Shown here: piece by piece, positions 17,218 through 25,760 of the stretch | How the letters are laid out: every line of letters begins with the position of its first letter | Position numbering within the stretch: position 1 is the stretch's first letter | NCBI RefSeq assembly: GCF_018332695.1 | Contig: NZ_BOQN01000024.1 | Coordinates: 30,249 to 94,248 of the forward strand | Source of the DNA: Paractinoplanes toevensis | Lineage (GTDB): Bacteria; Actinomycetota; Actinomycetes; Mycobacteriales; Micromonosporaceae | Direction of reading: 5' to 3' | Length of the DNA stretch: 64,000 nucleotides | Position numbers and translations under genes: made by a program | The notes under the pieces: generated by a model | Database searches by the model: none | What the model saw: the letters and a program-made list of their open reading frames with translations, nothing else | What the model was told of the DNA's origin: nothing

Positions 17218-18612
17218 CTATTTCCGATCCTTGCGCGGCGGTTCGGTCTCGCCGGGCGTCTCGTCGAGCGGCGGGATCACCTGGGTCGAGTCGCTGCCGA
17301 TGACCACGGCGTTCGGCCCTGGGTTGACGATCGTGGTGTCGGCGGTGTCCGAGCTGATCACCGTGGTGCTGTCCGGATCGTCGTCCCGGTCGAACCCGGG
17401 CACCACGTGCGGTCGATCATCCACCGCCTCCAGGTCGACCGTGGTGTCGGTCACCCGCCGCGGCCGTCCCTGCCGCGGCGGCGGAATCACCTGGGTCTCG
17501 TCCGCCACCGCAGAGCCCGCTTCCCGATAGATGTCATCGGTGGTGGCCGCCCCCGGCCCGGTGTCGGCCACGACCTGCGTCACCGCCGAGTCGTCCCGCA
17601 CCACCTGTGTCTCGGCGGCGTCCCGGCCGACCGTACCGGTCACCGCCTGGGTGGTCTCGGCCATCCGGGCCGCCTCGTGCCGGGCCTCTTCGGCCCGGCG
17701 AGCCTCGTCCGCCCGCCGGCGCTCCTCCGCGAGCCGCTTCTCCTCGGCCTGCCAGGCCTCCTGCGCCCGCCCGGCCTCCTCGGCCCGCCGCTTCTCCTCG
17801 GTCTTGCGGGTCTCCTCCGCCCGGGCCTCCTCGGCATGGCGCACTTCCTCGGCCCGCCGGGCCTCGGCAACCCGCTCCTCCTCCGCCTTGCGGGCCTCGT
17901 CGGCAACGCGCCGCTCCTCCGCGTACGCCTTCGCGTGCTCGCGGATCACCGACGATTCGGCCCCGGCCCGCTCCAGCCAGGTCTCCCAGCGCTGCTGCAT
18001 CGGCCGGATCAGCCCACCGCCGACGCCGACGATCACCACTCCGGCGACCATCGCGAGCACCGCGATGAGCAGCGGCTGGGTCACCGAGGTCGCGATCCGC
18101 ACCTGGTCCAGCGCGGCGATCACGCCGAGCGCGACGATCACGACGGCGACCACCCGGGCGACCAGCCGCCCGTAGGCGAGCCCACCCAGCGCGCTGACGA
18201 TCAGGTCGTGCACGGCTCCGGCGATCGCCGCGGCCACCACCACGATCACGATCGCCACGAAGGCCCGCGGCAGCCAGGCGATCAGCGCCGTGAGCAGGTC
18301 GCTGACCGGGTTCGGTCCCCAGATCCCGAAGGCGAGCTGCAGCGCGAACAGCAGCACCGCGTAGAAGACGATCTTCGCGCACAGGTCGGTGGCGCTGATC
18401 CCGCCGCCCCGCAGCGCCCGCCCGACCGCACCGCGCGACACGGCCCGATCGAAGCCGGCCCGGCGCAGGCCCTTGGCCACCACGGTCCGCAACAGTCGCG
18501 CCACGATGTAGCCGACCACCAGGATCACGACAAAGGCCAGCGCGGCAGGCAGGAACAACAGCACCGATCGCCACATGTCGCTGAGCCCTTGGCCCAGCCC
18601 GTTCCCGGTCAT
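17218..18612 (-). CDS. membrane protein with mechanosensitive-channel-type TM region and long charged coil
   Basis: 464 aa. The first ~230 residues have about five hydrophobic helices, including SVLLFLPAALAFVVILVVGYIVARLL, the conserved TM helix seen in MscS-related proteins (PF05552 type). Residues ~240-340 form an uninterrupted Glu/Arg/Ala coil built on AEEAR/AEERR-like heptads. The C-terminal ~120 residues are Thr/Asp-rich and disordered with repeated TQVI/DTTV-like strings (ETQVIPPP, STQVIPPL). ATG 18612 follows GGGAG by 6 bp. Channel activity is not established; the MscS beta domain is absent. Confidence 0.75.
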   Translation of the reverse strand: MTGNGLGQGLSDMWRSVLLFLPAALAFVVILVVGYIVARLLRTVVAKGLRRAGFDRAVSRGAVGRALRGGGISATDLCAKIVFYAVLLFALQLAFGIWGPNPVSDLLTALIAWLPRAFVAIVIVVVAAAIAGAVHDLIVSALGGLAYGRLVARVVAVVIVALGVIAALDQVRIATSVTQPLLIAVLAMVAGVVIVGVGGGLIRPMQQRWETWLERAGAESSVIREHAKAYAEERRVADEARKAEEERVAEARRAEEVRHAEEARAEETRKTEEKRRAEEAGRAQEAWQAEEKRLAEERRRADEARRAEEARHEAARMAETTQAVTGTVGRDAAETQVVRDDSAVTQVVADTGPGAATTDDIYREAGSAVADETQVIPPPRQGRPRRVTDTTVDLEAVDDRPHVVPGFDRDDDPDSTTVISSDTADTTIVNPGPNAVVIGSDSTQVIPPLDETPGETEPPRKDRK

Positions 18613-18728
18613 CACACACTCCCATGGTTTCCGGCAGCTCGGCGTCCGCCAGCACTGCGACCATAGGACGAAACGAACGATTCCGCCCGTCGAGGCACCC
18701 CGTCCTCCGGACGGTGCCGATCAGCGGC

Positions 18729-19007
18729 TCAGCGCGACCGGACCGGGTCCAGGCCGGGCGACGGACGGTCGCCGGGAGCGGTGAGAGCGTCGGGTGCGAC
18801 GGCGGGCCGGGTGGTCGGGGCCGGCACCGGTGCGGTCGCCGGCGCGGCGGCGCGGTGCACGACGGTGTAACCGGCACCGCCGGCGACGAGCGCGGCCACC
18901 GCCGCCAGAGCGAGCATCGCGGCCCGCCGCCGGCGACGGCCGCGCGGGGTCACCTGCTCGTGGTGGCGGGGCTCGGACAGGTCGATCAAGGGCTCCGCGT
19001 CGATCAC
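18729..19007 (-). CDS. small single-pass membrane protein (92 aa)
   Basis: Chosen GTG 19007 (VIDAEPLIDLSEPRHHEQVTP...) has AAGG 8 bp upstream. A basic patch RGRRRRR precedes one membrane helix (MLALAAVAALVAGGAGYTVV), then a Pro/Ala/Thr-rich tail. Topology would place the N-terminus in the cytoplasm. Divergent from the SpoIIE-type phosphatase gene. No family recognised. Confidence 0.55.
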   Translation of the reverse strand: MIDAEPLIDLSEPRHHEQVTPRGRRRRRAAMLALAAVAALVAGGAGYTVVHRAAAPATAPVPAPTTRPAVAPDALTAPGDRPSPGLDPVRSR

Positions 19008-19153
19008 GGCGGCGACCTTACGTGAGGGAAACAAGCATTTGCCAAGCTCAACCCGTGCCTGACCGTGATCCGGGTCCGCCCGTGCCGTCAACAATCGGAC
19101 GGTCGGCCGGTGGGGCATCGTCCGAATGGCCGAGTCGGGCTACCCTTTTGAGC

Positions 19154-21292
19154 ATGGCCGGTACGGGTGGGGTGAGCCCTTCGCACACGCCCACGCTGCC
19201 CACGCAGCCGGGCGGCCGCACCGGCTGCGCCGAGCTCGTCCACGACCTGGCCTGGGAGAGCACTCCGCTGGGCCCGCGCGACCGGTGGGACCCGGCCGTC
19301 ACGGCGACCGTCGAGCTGGTGCTGACCTCGCCGATGCCGATGGCGTTCTGCTACGGCGACCGGTTCGTGCTGATCTACAACGACGCGTACGCGGATCTGA
19401 TCGGCACCCTGCACCCGGCCGCCCTGGGCCGGCCCGCCGCCGAGTCCTTCGGGGAGATCTGGCGCTCGCCGGGCATCGGCGGGGTGGTCGAGGACGTCTA
19501 CCGCAGCGGCCAGCCGTTCCTCGAGCCGGAGACCCAGCTGACCGTCGTGCGCGCCGAGGGCACCCGCCCGGAGCAGGCGTTCTTCACCCGCGGGCATTCA
19601 ATGGTGCGCGATTCGCAGGGCACGGTCGCCGGCGTGCTGACGGTGGCCGCCGAGACCACCCAGGTGACCCGCCGCCTGCAAAATCTCAGCGAGCTGACCT
19701 CCCGGCTGGCCGCCGCGCTGACCGTCGACGACGTGGCCCGGGTGGTTCTGGGCTACGCGATGGCCTCCTTCGACGTCGACCTCTGCATGTTCGCGGTCGA
19801 CGACGGCAACACGTTCCGGGCGGTCCGCCGCATCCGCGGCGAGATGCTCGACGAGGCCGACGAGCGACTGCCCCCGGTGTGGAAGCGGCTGTCCGACGAC
19901 CCGCACGCCCCGCTGGTCGCGGCGGCCCGGTCCAACCAGCCCTCGTTCGTGCCCGACGGCGAGCCGCTGCGGGTGGTGGCGACCGACCGGCACGAGCGGC
20001 GCATCCGGGCGCTGGCCGTGCTGCCGTTGCGCACCGCCTCGCTCAGCGGCGCGCTCAGCATCGGCTACCGCAGCTCACACACCTGGTTGCCGGCCGAGCG
20101 CGCCCTGCTCAACGCCGCGGCCCAGCTGGTCGCGCAGGCGGCCGAGCGGGCCCGCCGGTTCGAGGCGCAGCACGGCACGGCCCAGCTGTTGCAGCGCAGC
20201 ATGCTGCCGGAGCACCTGCCCGAGCTGGAGCGGTTCCGCATCGCGGCCCGCTACGACGTCGGCGTGGACGGCAACGCGGCGGGCGGCGACTTCTACGACG
20301 CTTTCCGGCTGGCCGACGGCCGGCTGGCGATCGTGCTGGGCGACGTGGCCGGCCACGACGTGCGCGCCGCCGCGGTGATGGGCCAGGTCCGGGCCGCGCT
20401 GCGGGCGCTCGCCCTGACCGAGCCCGACCCGCCGGGCGTGCTGGCCGGGCTCGACCGGCTGGTCGGTTCGCTGGGCGCCGAGTCGCGCAACGAGGAGATC
20501 TTCGTGACCGTCGTCTACGGGGTGCTCGACCCGGCCGACGGCACGATCACCATGGCCAGCGCGGGCCATCCGCCGCCGGTACTGCGCCGGGCCGGGGTGG
20601 CCGGCGGGCCGCCGACGGCCGAGCTGGTCAAGGTGCCGCCGGGTGCGCCGCTGGGCCTGGGCGGCCGGTGGCAGACCGGGCAGGTGCGCTTGGAGCCGGG
20701 CGACTCGATCCTGATGTTCTCCGACGGCGTGGTCGAGCGGCGCGGCCGGGCGCTGAACGACGGCCTGGACGCACTGGTGGCGGTGGCCGCCGGAGCGTCC
20801 AGCGGCGACCCGCGAAACCTCTGCGCGCTGGCCACCACCGCGGTGCCCGGCTCGACCGACGACGACGTGGCGGTGCTCGCCGTGGAGCGGGCGGTGGCGC
20901 TGAGCCGGTCGGCCACGATGCTGGTGGCGGCCGAGCCGACCGGGCCGAGCCGGGTCCGGCAGTGGATGACGACCCGCCTGCGCGAGTGGACGGTCCCCGA
21001 GCAGGTGATCAGTTCGGCGATCCTGTGCACCAGCGAGCTGACCACGAACGCCCTGCTGCACGCGGGCACCCCGGCGCAGGTGCACATCGACCTGAACGCC
21101 GAGCGGTTGCTGGTCTCGGTGGCCGACACCGGCACCCGGGGCAGCGTGATCCGCGCGCACACCGACACGATGAGCAGCCGCGGCCGCGGGCTGGGTCTGA
21201 TCGAGGAGTTGAGCGACTCGTGGGGCACCGACCCGTCGGTCCGCGGCTCCACGGTGTGGTTCGAGTTGCTGCTCCGTTCCACATCGGACTGA
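19154..21292 (+). CDS. PAS-GAF-PP2C (SpoIIE) phosphatase with C-terminal RsbW-like ATPase domain
   Basis: 712 aa from ATG 19154. Residues ~25-150 are PAS-like (DLAWESTPLGPRDRWDP... FVLIYNDAYADLIG), ~175-330 GAF, ~345-560 a PP2C/SpoIIE phosphatase with metal-binding AAGGDFYDAF (~375), LGDVAGHDVRAAAVM and MFSDGVVERRG (~523). Residues ~590-712 form an anti-sigma-type HATPase: TSELTTNALLHAG (N box), VADTGTRG, RGRGLGLIEELSDSWG. Such fusions act in partner-switching control of alternative sigma factors by dephosphorylating an anti-sigma antagonist while also carrying the kinase-like domain. No STAS or sigma gene is adjacent, so partners are elsewhere. Confidence 0.93.
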   Translation: MAGTGGVSPSHTPTLPTQPGGRTGCAELVHDLAWESTPLGPRDRWDPAVTATVELVLTSPMPMAFCYGDRFVLIYNDAYADLIGTLHPAALGRPAAESFGEIWRSPGIGGVVEDVYRSGQPFLEPETQLTVVRAEGTRPEQAFFTRGHSMVRDSQGTVAGVLTVAAETTQVTRRLQNLSELTSRLAAALTVDDVARVVLGYAMASFDVDLCMFAVDDGNTFRAVRRIRGEMLDEADERLPPVWKRLSDDPHAPLVAAARSNQPSFVPDGEPLRVVATDRHERRIRALAVLPLRTASLSGALSIGYRSSHTWLPAERALLNAAAQLVAQAAERARRFEAQHGTAQLLQRSMLPEHLPELERFRIAARYDVGVDGNAAGGDFYDAFRLADGRLAIVLGDVAGHDVRAAAVMGQVRAALRALALTEPDPPGVLAGLDRLVGSLGAESRNEEIFVTVVYGVLDPADGTITMASAGHPPPVLRRAGVAGGPPTAELVKVPPGAPLGLGGRWQTGQVRLEPGDSILMFSDGVVERRGRALNDGLDALVAVAAGASSGDPRNLCALATTAVPGSTDDDVAVLAVERAVALSRSATMLVAAEPTGPSRVRQWMTTRLREWTVPEQVISSAILCTSELTTNALLHAGTPAQVHIDLNAERLLVSVADTGTRGSVIRAHTDTMSSRGRGLGLIEELSDSWGTDPSVRGSTVWFELLLRSTSD

Positions 21293-21452
21293 CCGAGTGT
21301 TTAACGGTCATGTAACGTCCGTCCCCCTGAACGATTACTCTTCGTAGCCACAACACCCGCCAAAGCGGACATTGAACCCTGGGGTAGTGACGAAGCGTAT
21401 TGGGTGCCGTAAGGTGGTCAACTAAATCGGGGCATCCACGTTGGAGCGGCAC

Positions 21453-22223
21453 ATGCGGATAAGAGGCTTTGCGCCATCGACACCCTGCTGGGCGGAACTG
21501 ACGACGTCGGACCCGGCCCGAGCGGCCAGGTTCTATGCGGATCTGTTCGACTGGGAGCTCGACGGTGACCGGTTCCTGCTCGACGGCCGCCCGGTGGCCG
21601 GCCTCGCCCGGAGCCGCCCGGATCGACCCGAGGGCTGGCTGACCTACCTGGCCGCGCCCGACCTGGAGCAGACGATCGAGCGCGTCGAGGCCGCGTACGG
21701 TCGCACTCTGGTCCGCCCGCAGGAACGGCCCGGCGCGCGCAGCGCGATCGTCGCCGACTCGACCGGCGCGATCTTCGGTCTGTGGCAGGCCGCCGGTTTC
21801 GCCGGCGCGCAGCTGCGCGGCGAGCCGGGCACGATGGCCTGGTCCGACCTGCTGACCGACGGCATCGGTGCGGCGACCGAATTCTACGGCTCGGTGTTCG
21901 GCTGGTCGCTGACCCACGAGTTCGGCAGTGGCGAGTGGCTGACGGAAGCGCACGACTCGGTGGCCGGGCTGATCACCGGGCGGTACGACTTCCGTTGGCA
22001 GCCGTCGTTCCAGGTGGCCGACTGCCTGGAGCTCGTCGACCACGTGGCCCGGCGGGGCGGCCGGGTGGCGGCCGGCCCGATGGAGATGGGCCTCGGGAAA
22101 TACGTCGAGATCATCGACCCGCTGGGCACACCGTTCGCGATCACCGCGCCGGTGCCGCGCCCGGTCGAGCTGTCGGTGGCCTACAACGACATCATCGGCC
22201 TGGAGCTCACCTACGGCGGCTGA
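21453..22223 (+). CDS. tandem VOC-domain protein
   Basis: 256 aa with two glyoxalase-fold modules: TPCWAELTTSDPARAARFYADLFDWEL (first) and MAWSDLLTDGIGAATEFYGSVFGWSL (second), each ending with a VEIIDPLGTPFAI-like or IFGLWQAAGF strand. Similar two-module proteins occur widely in actinomycetes, often of unknown function. ATG 21453 follows GGAG by 6 bp; TTG 21441 is the alternative. A T-tailed terminator follows directly. Confidence 0.85.
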   Translation: MRIRGFAPSTPCWAELTTSDPARAARFYADLFDWELDGDRFLLDGRPVAGLARSRPDRPEGWLTYLAAPDLEQTIERVEAAYGRTLVRPQERPGARSAIVADSTGAIFGLWQAAGFAGAQLRGEPGTMAWSDLLTDGIGAATEFYGSVFGWSLTHEFGSGEWLTEAHDSVAGLITGRYDFRWQPSFQVADCLELVDHVARRGGRVAAGPMEMGLGKYVEIIDPLGTPFAITAPVPRPVELSVAYNDIIGLELTYGG

Positions 22224-22233
22224 CCTGGCGATA

Positions 22234-22268
22234 GAAGGGCCGGCGCGTTCGCGCCGGCCCTTCTTTTT
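22234..22268 (+). terminator. intrinsic terminator
   Basis: Perfect 13-bp stem GAAGGGCCGGCGC (22234-22246) / 22251-22263, GTTC loop, then TTTTT at 22264-22268. It separates the VOC gene from the HTH/Clp-N unit. Confidence 0.9.
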
Positions 22269-22277
22269 GCCCGTCGT

Positions 22278-22323
22278 GTCAACCGGGGTTGACGCTTGCC
22301 GTTCGTCAACGTAAGTTGACAGC
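22278..22323 (+). promoter_or_regulatory. twin palindromes over a probable leaderless promoter
   Basis: Two 16-bp inverted repeats of the form GTCAAC-N4-GTTGAC: GTCAACCGGGGTTGAC (22278-22293) and GTCAACGTAAGTTGAC (22305-22320), 27 bp apart. A -35 TTGACG (22289-22294) and, 17 bp later, a -10-like TAAGTT (22312-22317) are embedded in them. Transcription would begin at or next to the ATG at 22324, and no ribosome site is present, so the mRNA is probably leaderless. Occupancy of either palindrome would block RNA polymerase. Confidence 0.7.
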
Positions 22324-22560
22324 ATGACTGAAGCAACCGACCTCGCCGCCGCCGCCGGCAGCGCCGATCCACGGGTCGGCCTGCGTGCGGTCGTGGCACT
22401 GCGCCGCCTGCTCGAGGGCCTCGAGCACCTGCAGGTGGCCAACGCTCGCCGCAACGGCTGGTCCTGGCAGGAGATCGCCGACGCGCTCGGGGTGACCCGG
22501 CAGGGCGTCCACAAGAAGCACGCGCACCTGATGCCGGCGCGCGACCCACGGGAGGACTGA
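22324..22560 (+). CDS. small helix-turn-helix protein, probable autoregulator of Clp-N gene
   Basis: 78 aa. After an Ala-rich start come GLRAVVALRRLLEGLEHLQVANAR and the helix-turn-helix RNGWSWQEIADALGVTRQGVHKKHAHLM (about residues 42-70). It is almost entirely one DNA-binding module with a dimerisation helix. One base separates its stop from the ATG of the Clp-N gene, so the two are cotranscribed. The palindromes over its promoter are the obvious binding sites. Confidence 0.85.
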   Translation: MTEATDLAAAAGSADPRVGLRAVVALRRLLEGLEHLQVANARRNGWSWQEIADALGVTRQGVHKKHAHLMPARDPRED

Positions 22561-22561
22561 C

Positions 22562-23173
22562 ATGTTCGAGAGGTTCACCGCCGCCGCGCGCCAGGTCGTC
22601 ATCGGCGCGCAGGAGGAGGCCCGCGATCTGGGCAACGAGCACATCGGCACCGAGCACGTGCTGATCGCGATGCTCCGCGACGAGGACGGCACGGTCACCC
22701 GGCTGCTCCGCGAGCACGGCCTCGACGGCGACACCGCCCAGGCCGACGTCCAGCGGCTGATCGGGGTGATCGAGCCGCCCGAGCTCTCCTTCACCGACCC
22801 CGACGCCGAGGACGCGGCCGCCCTCAAGGCCATCGGCATCGACCTCGACAAGGTGCGCGCCGCCATCGAGGAGAGTTTCGGCGCGGGCGCGCTGCGGCTG
22901 CCGAAGCCACCGCCGAGGAAGCGCGGTTTCTTCGGCAAGCTCTACGCCTCCGGCGGGCACATCCCGTTCTCGCCGCGCGCCAAGAAGCTGCTGGAGCTGT
23001 CCCTGCGCGAGGCCATCCGGCTGCACCAGAATTTCATCGCGCCCGAGCACATCATGCTGGGCCTGCTGCGCGAGGGCGAGGGCCTGGCCGCCCGCATCCT
23101 CGCCGACCACCACGTGGATTTCGCCACCATGCGCACCGACCTGGAGCGCTCCCTGAAGGACCAGGCCGCCTAG
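22562..23173 (+). CDS. Clp N-terminal (double Clp_N) domain protein
   Basis: 203 aa, no ATPase module. It starts MFERFTAAARQVVIGAQEEARDLGNEHIGTEHVLIAMLRDEDG, matching the first Clp repeat domain of ClpC, and repeats it at ~140-200: FSPRAKKLLELSLREAIRLHQNFIAPEHIMLGLLREGEGLAARIL. Between lies a loop with PPPRKRGFFGKL. ClpC uses this domain to bind adaptors and substrates, so a free copy could sequester or deliver clients or modulate ClpC. That role is inferred. Confidence 0.88.
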   Translation: MFERFTAAARQVVIGAQEEARDLGNEHIGTEHVLIAMLRDEDGTVTRLLREHGLDGDTAQADVQRLIGVIEPPELSFTDPDAEDAAALKAIGIDLDKVRAAIEESFGAGALRLPKPPPRKRGFFGKLYASGGHIPFSPRAKKLLELSLREAIRLHQNFIAPEHIMLGLLREGEGLAARILADHHVDFATMRTDLERSLKDQAA

Positions 23174-23175
23174 CG

Positions 23176-23580
23176 CTAACCCCGGAAATAGATGCGCAGT
23201 TGATGGCCGCTGGCGGTGTGGTGCCAGCCGACGTCGCCGAGGGTCTCGATGTCGGGGCGGCGCTCCAGCCAGTCGGCGGCCATCGCGAACGCCTCGGCCG
23301 GGGTCTGGCCGACGAACGAGACCCGACGCTCCCACTCCTCGACGATCGCCGGGCCCGGCCGGGTCCGGTGGTCCAGAGCGCTGATCACCGCGAGCGGCCC
23401 GACCCGGCGCCCGTTGCGCACCGCCTGCACGAACCAGTCGTCGACGTCCTCGTCGTGCTCGACCGCCCAGCCGTCGAAGCGGTCCAGGTCGTTCGCGATC
23501 GCGTTGCGGGCACAGTCCAGCGCGGCTTCCAGGGTGGCGAGCTGGATGTCCTCGCCGTTGTACTCCACCCGAAACGCCAT
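23176..23580 (-). CDS. conserved hypothetical protein (134 aa)
   Basis: Reads MAFRVEYNGEDIQLATLEAALDCARNAIANDLDRFDGWAVEHDEDVDDWFVQAV..., with a WLERRPDIETLGDVGWHH segment and an end HQLRIYFRG. Mixed alpha/beta, soluble, acidic. It converges on the Clp-N gene with a 2-bp gap. No family recognised. Confidence 0.65.
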   Translation of the reverse strand: MAFRVEYNGEDIQLATLEAALDCARNAIANDLDRFDGWAVEHDEDVDDWFVQAVRNGRRVGPLAVISALDHRTRPGPAIVEEWERRVSFVGQTPAEAFAMAADWLERRPDIETLGDVGWHHTASGHQLRIYFRG

Positions 23581-23690
23581 GCCGCCCCCCAGACAGCACC
23601 ATCGATCACGCGTAATCGGGTCGATGATAATGGAGACCCGGCCGTTCGTCGCCCGTGATGATCAAGACATTGCTGGAGTACGTTGCAGCC

Positions 23691-24533
23691 ATGCATGTCC
23701 TGGTGACCGGCGCTGCCGGCTTGGTCGGCACGGCCGTGCTCGACCTTCTCGCGGCCCGAGGCGTCCCGGTCACCGCGCTGGTCCTGGAGCCGGTCGCGAC
23801 GATCCGAGCCGACCGGGTCGTCGTCGGGGACGCGCGCGACGCCGCGGTCGTCGACGACGCGCTGCGGGCGGCGACCGCCGTGATCCACCTGGCTGCCATC
23901 CCGAACCCGAACGGCGATCCCGGTGAGGTCGTCTTCGGGCACAACACCCTGGCCACGTTCACCGTGCTCGACCGGGCCGGGCTCGCCGGCATCGAGCGGG
24001 CGGCGATCGCGAGCAGCTACGCGATCTGCGGCCTGCCGTTCGCGCGCACCCCGCTGCGGATGCCCTACCTGCCGATCGACGTGCGGCTGCCGCTGCAGGC
24101 CACCGACCCGTACGCGCTGTCGAAGCAGGTCGACGAGGCCACCGCCGCGATGATCAACCGGCGGTACGGGATGAGCGTGGTGGCCCTGCGCCTGCCCTTC
24201 ATCGGTACGGCGGACGGCCGGCTCGCCGAGGCCTCGGCCGTTTTCGCGCACGAGCCGGAACGCGGCGCGGCCGACGTGTGGAGTTATCTCGACGCCCGGG
24301 ACGCGGCCGCGGTGCTGGTCGCGGCGCTGCGGCCGGCCACGCCGGGCTGCCACGTGGTGTACGCGGCGGCCCCGGAAACCCTGGCGCCGCAGCCGACCGA
24401 GTGGCTCCTCGACAAGTTCCATCCCGGCGTACCGCGGCCGTCCTTCCCCGGCCGGAGCGTGCCGATCGACCTCGCCCCCGCCAAGCAGCTGCTCGGCTTC
24501 GAGGCGGCGTTCCCGTTCCCGGTCGCCGCATGA
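23691..24533 (+). CDS. extended SDR: NAD-dependent epimerase/dehydratase-like protein
   Basis: 280 aa starting MHVLVTGAAGLVGTAVLDLLAARG, the Rossmann GxxGxxG of extended short-chain dehydrogenases. Active-site Ser/Tyr/Lys appear as AIASSYAI and YALSK (about residues 104-145). An in-frame ATG 33 bp upstream is possible but would prepend residues before the first strand. Uronate dehydrogenases and sugar epimerases have this plan. The stop overlaps the ATG of the ManD-like gene, which suggests a shared sugar-acid pathway. Confidence 0.83.
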   Translation: MHVLVTGAAGLVGTAVLDLLAARGVPVTALVLEPVATIRADRVVVGDARDAAVVDDALRAATAVIHLAAIPNPNGDPGEVVFGHNTLATFTVLDRAGLAGIERAAIASSYAICGLPFARTPLRMPYLPIDVRLPLQATDPYALSKQVDEATAAMINRRYGMSVVALRLPFIGTADGRLAEASAVFAHEPERGAADVWSYLDARDAAAVLVAALRPATPGCHVVYAAAPETLAPQPTEWLLDKFHPGVPRPSFPGRSVPIDLAPAKQLLGFEAAFPFPVAA

Positions 24534-25750
24534 CGTCGCCGACCATCACCGGGCTGCGCGCGATCGTGACCGCACCCGAGGGCGTCAACCTGGTCGTGGT
24601 GCGGATCGACACCTCCGAGCCGGGCCTGTACGGGCTGGGCTGCGCCACCTTCCACCAACGCTTCGCGGCCGTGGTCGCCGCCCTCGAGACGCACGTCACG
24701 CCGCTGGTCGTCGGCAAGCCGGTGACCGGCATCTCGGAGATCGGCCGCCTGCTGCACTTCTCGTCGTACTGGCGGGGTGGTCCGGTGCTCAACAGCACGC
24801 TGTCCGGGGTGGACATGGCGCTGTGGGACATCGCCGGGAAGCGCGCCGGCATGCCCGTCCACGACCTGCTCGGCGGCCGGCTGCGCGGCGACGTTCCGGT
24901 CTACCTGCACGCCTCCGGCGCGACGGTGGAGGAGACCCTCGACGACGCGGCCCGCCTCATCGACGCCGGCTGCCGGCACGTGCGGTTGCAGACCGGCCAG
25001 CCCGGCCTCGGCACGTACGGCGCACCCGGCTCCCCCGGTGGCTATCCGGGCGCGCCCTACCCCGACGGCTGGAACGTGCACCACTACCTGGCGACCACGC
25101 CGCGCCTGTTCGCCGAGGCCCGAGCCCGGTTCGGCGACGAGGTCGAGCTGCTGCACGACGTGCACAGCCGACTGACCCCGAAGCAGGCCGTGGTGCTGGC
25201 CCGCGCGCTCGAGCCCTACCGCCTGTTCTTCCTGGAGGACGTGGTCGCGCCCGAGCACTACGACCGGCTGCCCGAGGTGCGCGCCGCCTCGCCGGTTCCG
25301 ATCGCCGTGGGCGAGCTGACCGTCTCGGTCGCCGAGGCGGCCCGGCTGGTCAGTGCGGGCGGGGTGGACCTGCTGCGTTGCCACGTGTCGGCGATCGGCG
25401 GCCTCACCCCGGCCCGGAAACTGGCCGACCTGTGCGAGCTGACCGGTGTGCAGACCGCCTGGCACGCCCCGGCCGACGTCTCTCCGATCGGCGCCGCCGC
25501 CAATCTGGCGCTCGACCTGACCAGCCCGGCGTTCGGCATCCAGGAGGGCCACGTCTACCCCGACGTGGTCCAGGAGATCTTCCCGGGCACACCGGTGATC
25601 GAGGCGGGTCATGCCCGCCCGTCCACCGCACCGGGCTGGGGCATCGAGCTGGACGAGAAGCTGGCCGCCGCCCACCCGCCGGTGATCGGCGGCCACGAGC
25701 GCTGGGCGGCCACGGTCCGGCGCCCCGACGGCTCGATCGAGGCGCCCTGA
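24530..25750 (+). CDS. enolase-superfamily dehydratase, ManD/RspA-like
   Basis: 406 aa, ATG overlapping the previous TGA (ATGA). Mandelate-racemase/enolase layout: capping domain with GGPVLNSTLSGVDMALWDIAGKRAGMPVHDLLGG, then the barrel with HDVHSRLTPKQA (~210), FFLEDVVAPE (~236), GEL (~262) and WHAPADVSPIGAAANLALDL (~311). These positions match metal ligands and the distal His of D-mannonate/D-gluconate dehydratases. Substrate is likely a sugar acid made by the coupled SDR. Many ManD-family members have low or no activity, so function is provisional. Confidence 0.85.
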   Translation: MTSPTITGLRAIVTAPEGVNLVVVRIDTSEPGLYGLGCATFHQRFAAVVAALETHVTPLVVGKPVTGISEIGRLLHFSSYWRGGPVLNSTLSGVDMALWDIAGKRAGMPVHDLLGGRLRGDVPVYLHASGATVEETLDDAARLIDAGCRHVRLQTGQPGLGTYGAPGSPGGYPGAPYPDGWNVHHYLATTPRLFAEARARFGDEVELLHDVHSRLTPKQAVVLARALEPYRLFFLEDVVAPEHYDRLPEVRAASPVPIAVGELTVSVAEAARLVSAGGVDLLRCHVSAIGGLTPARKLADLCELTGVQTAWHAPADVSPIGAAANLALDLTSPAFGIQEGHVYPDVVQEIFPGTPVIEAGHARPSTAPGWGIELDEKLAAAHPPVIGGHERWAATVRRPDGSIEAP

Positions 25751-25760
25751 GCGGCCCGCC

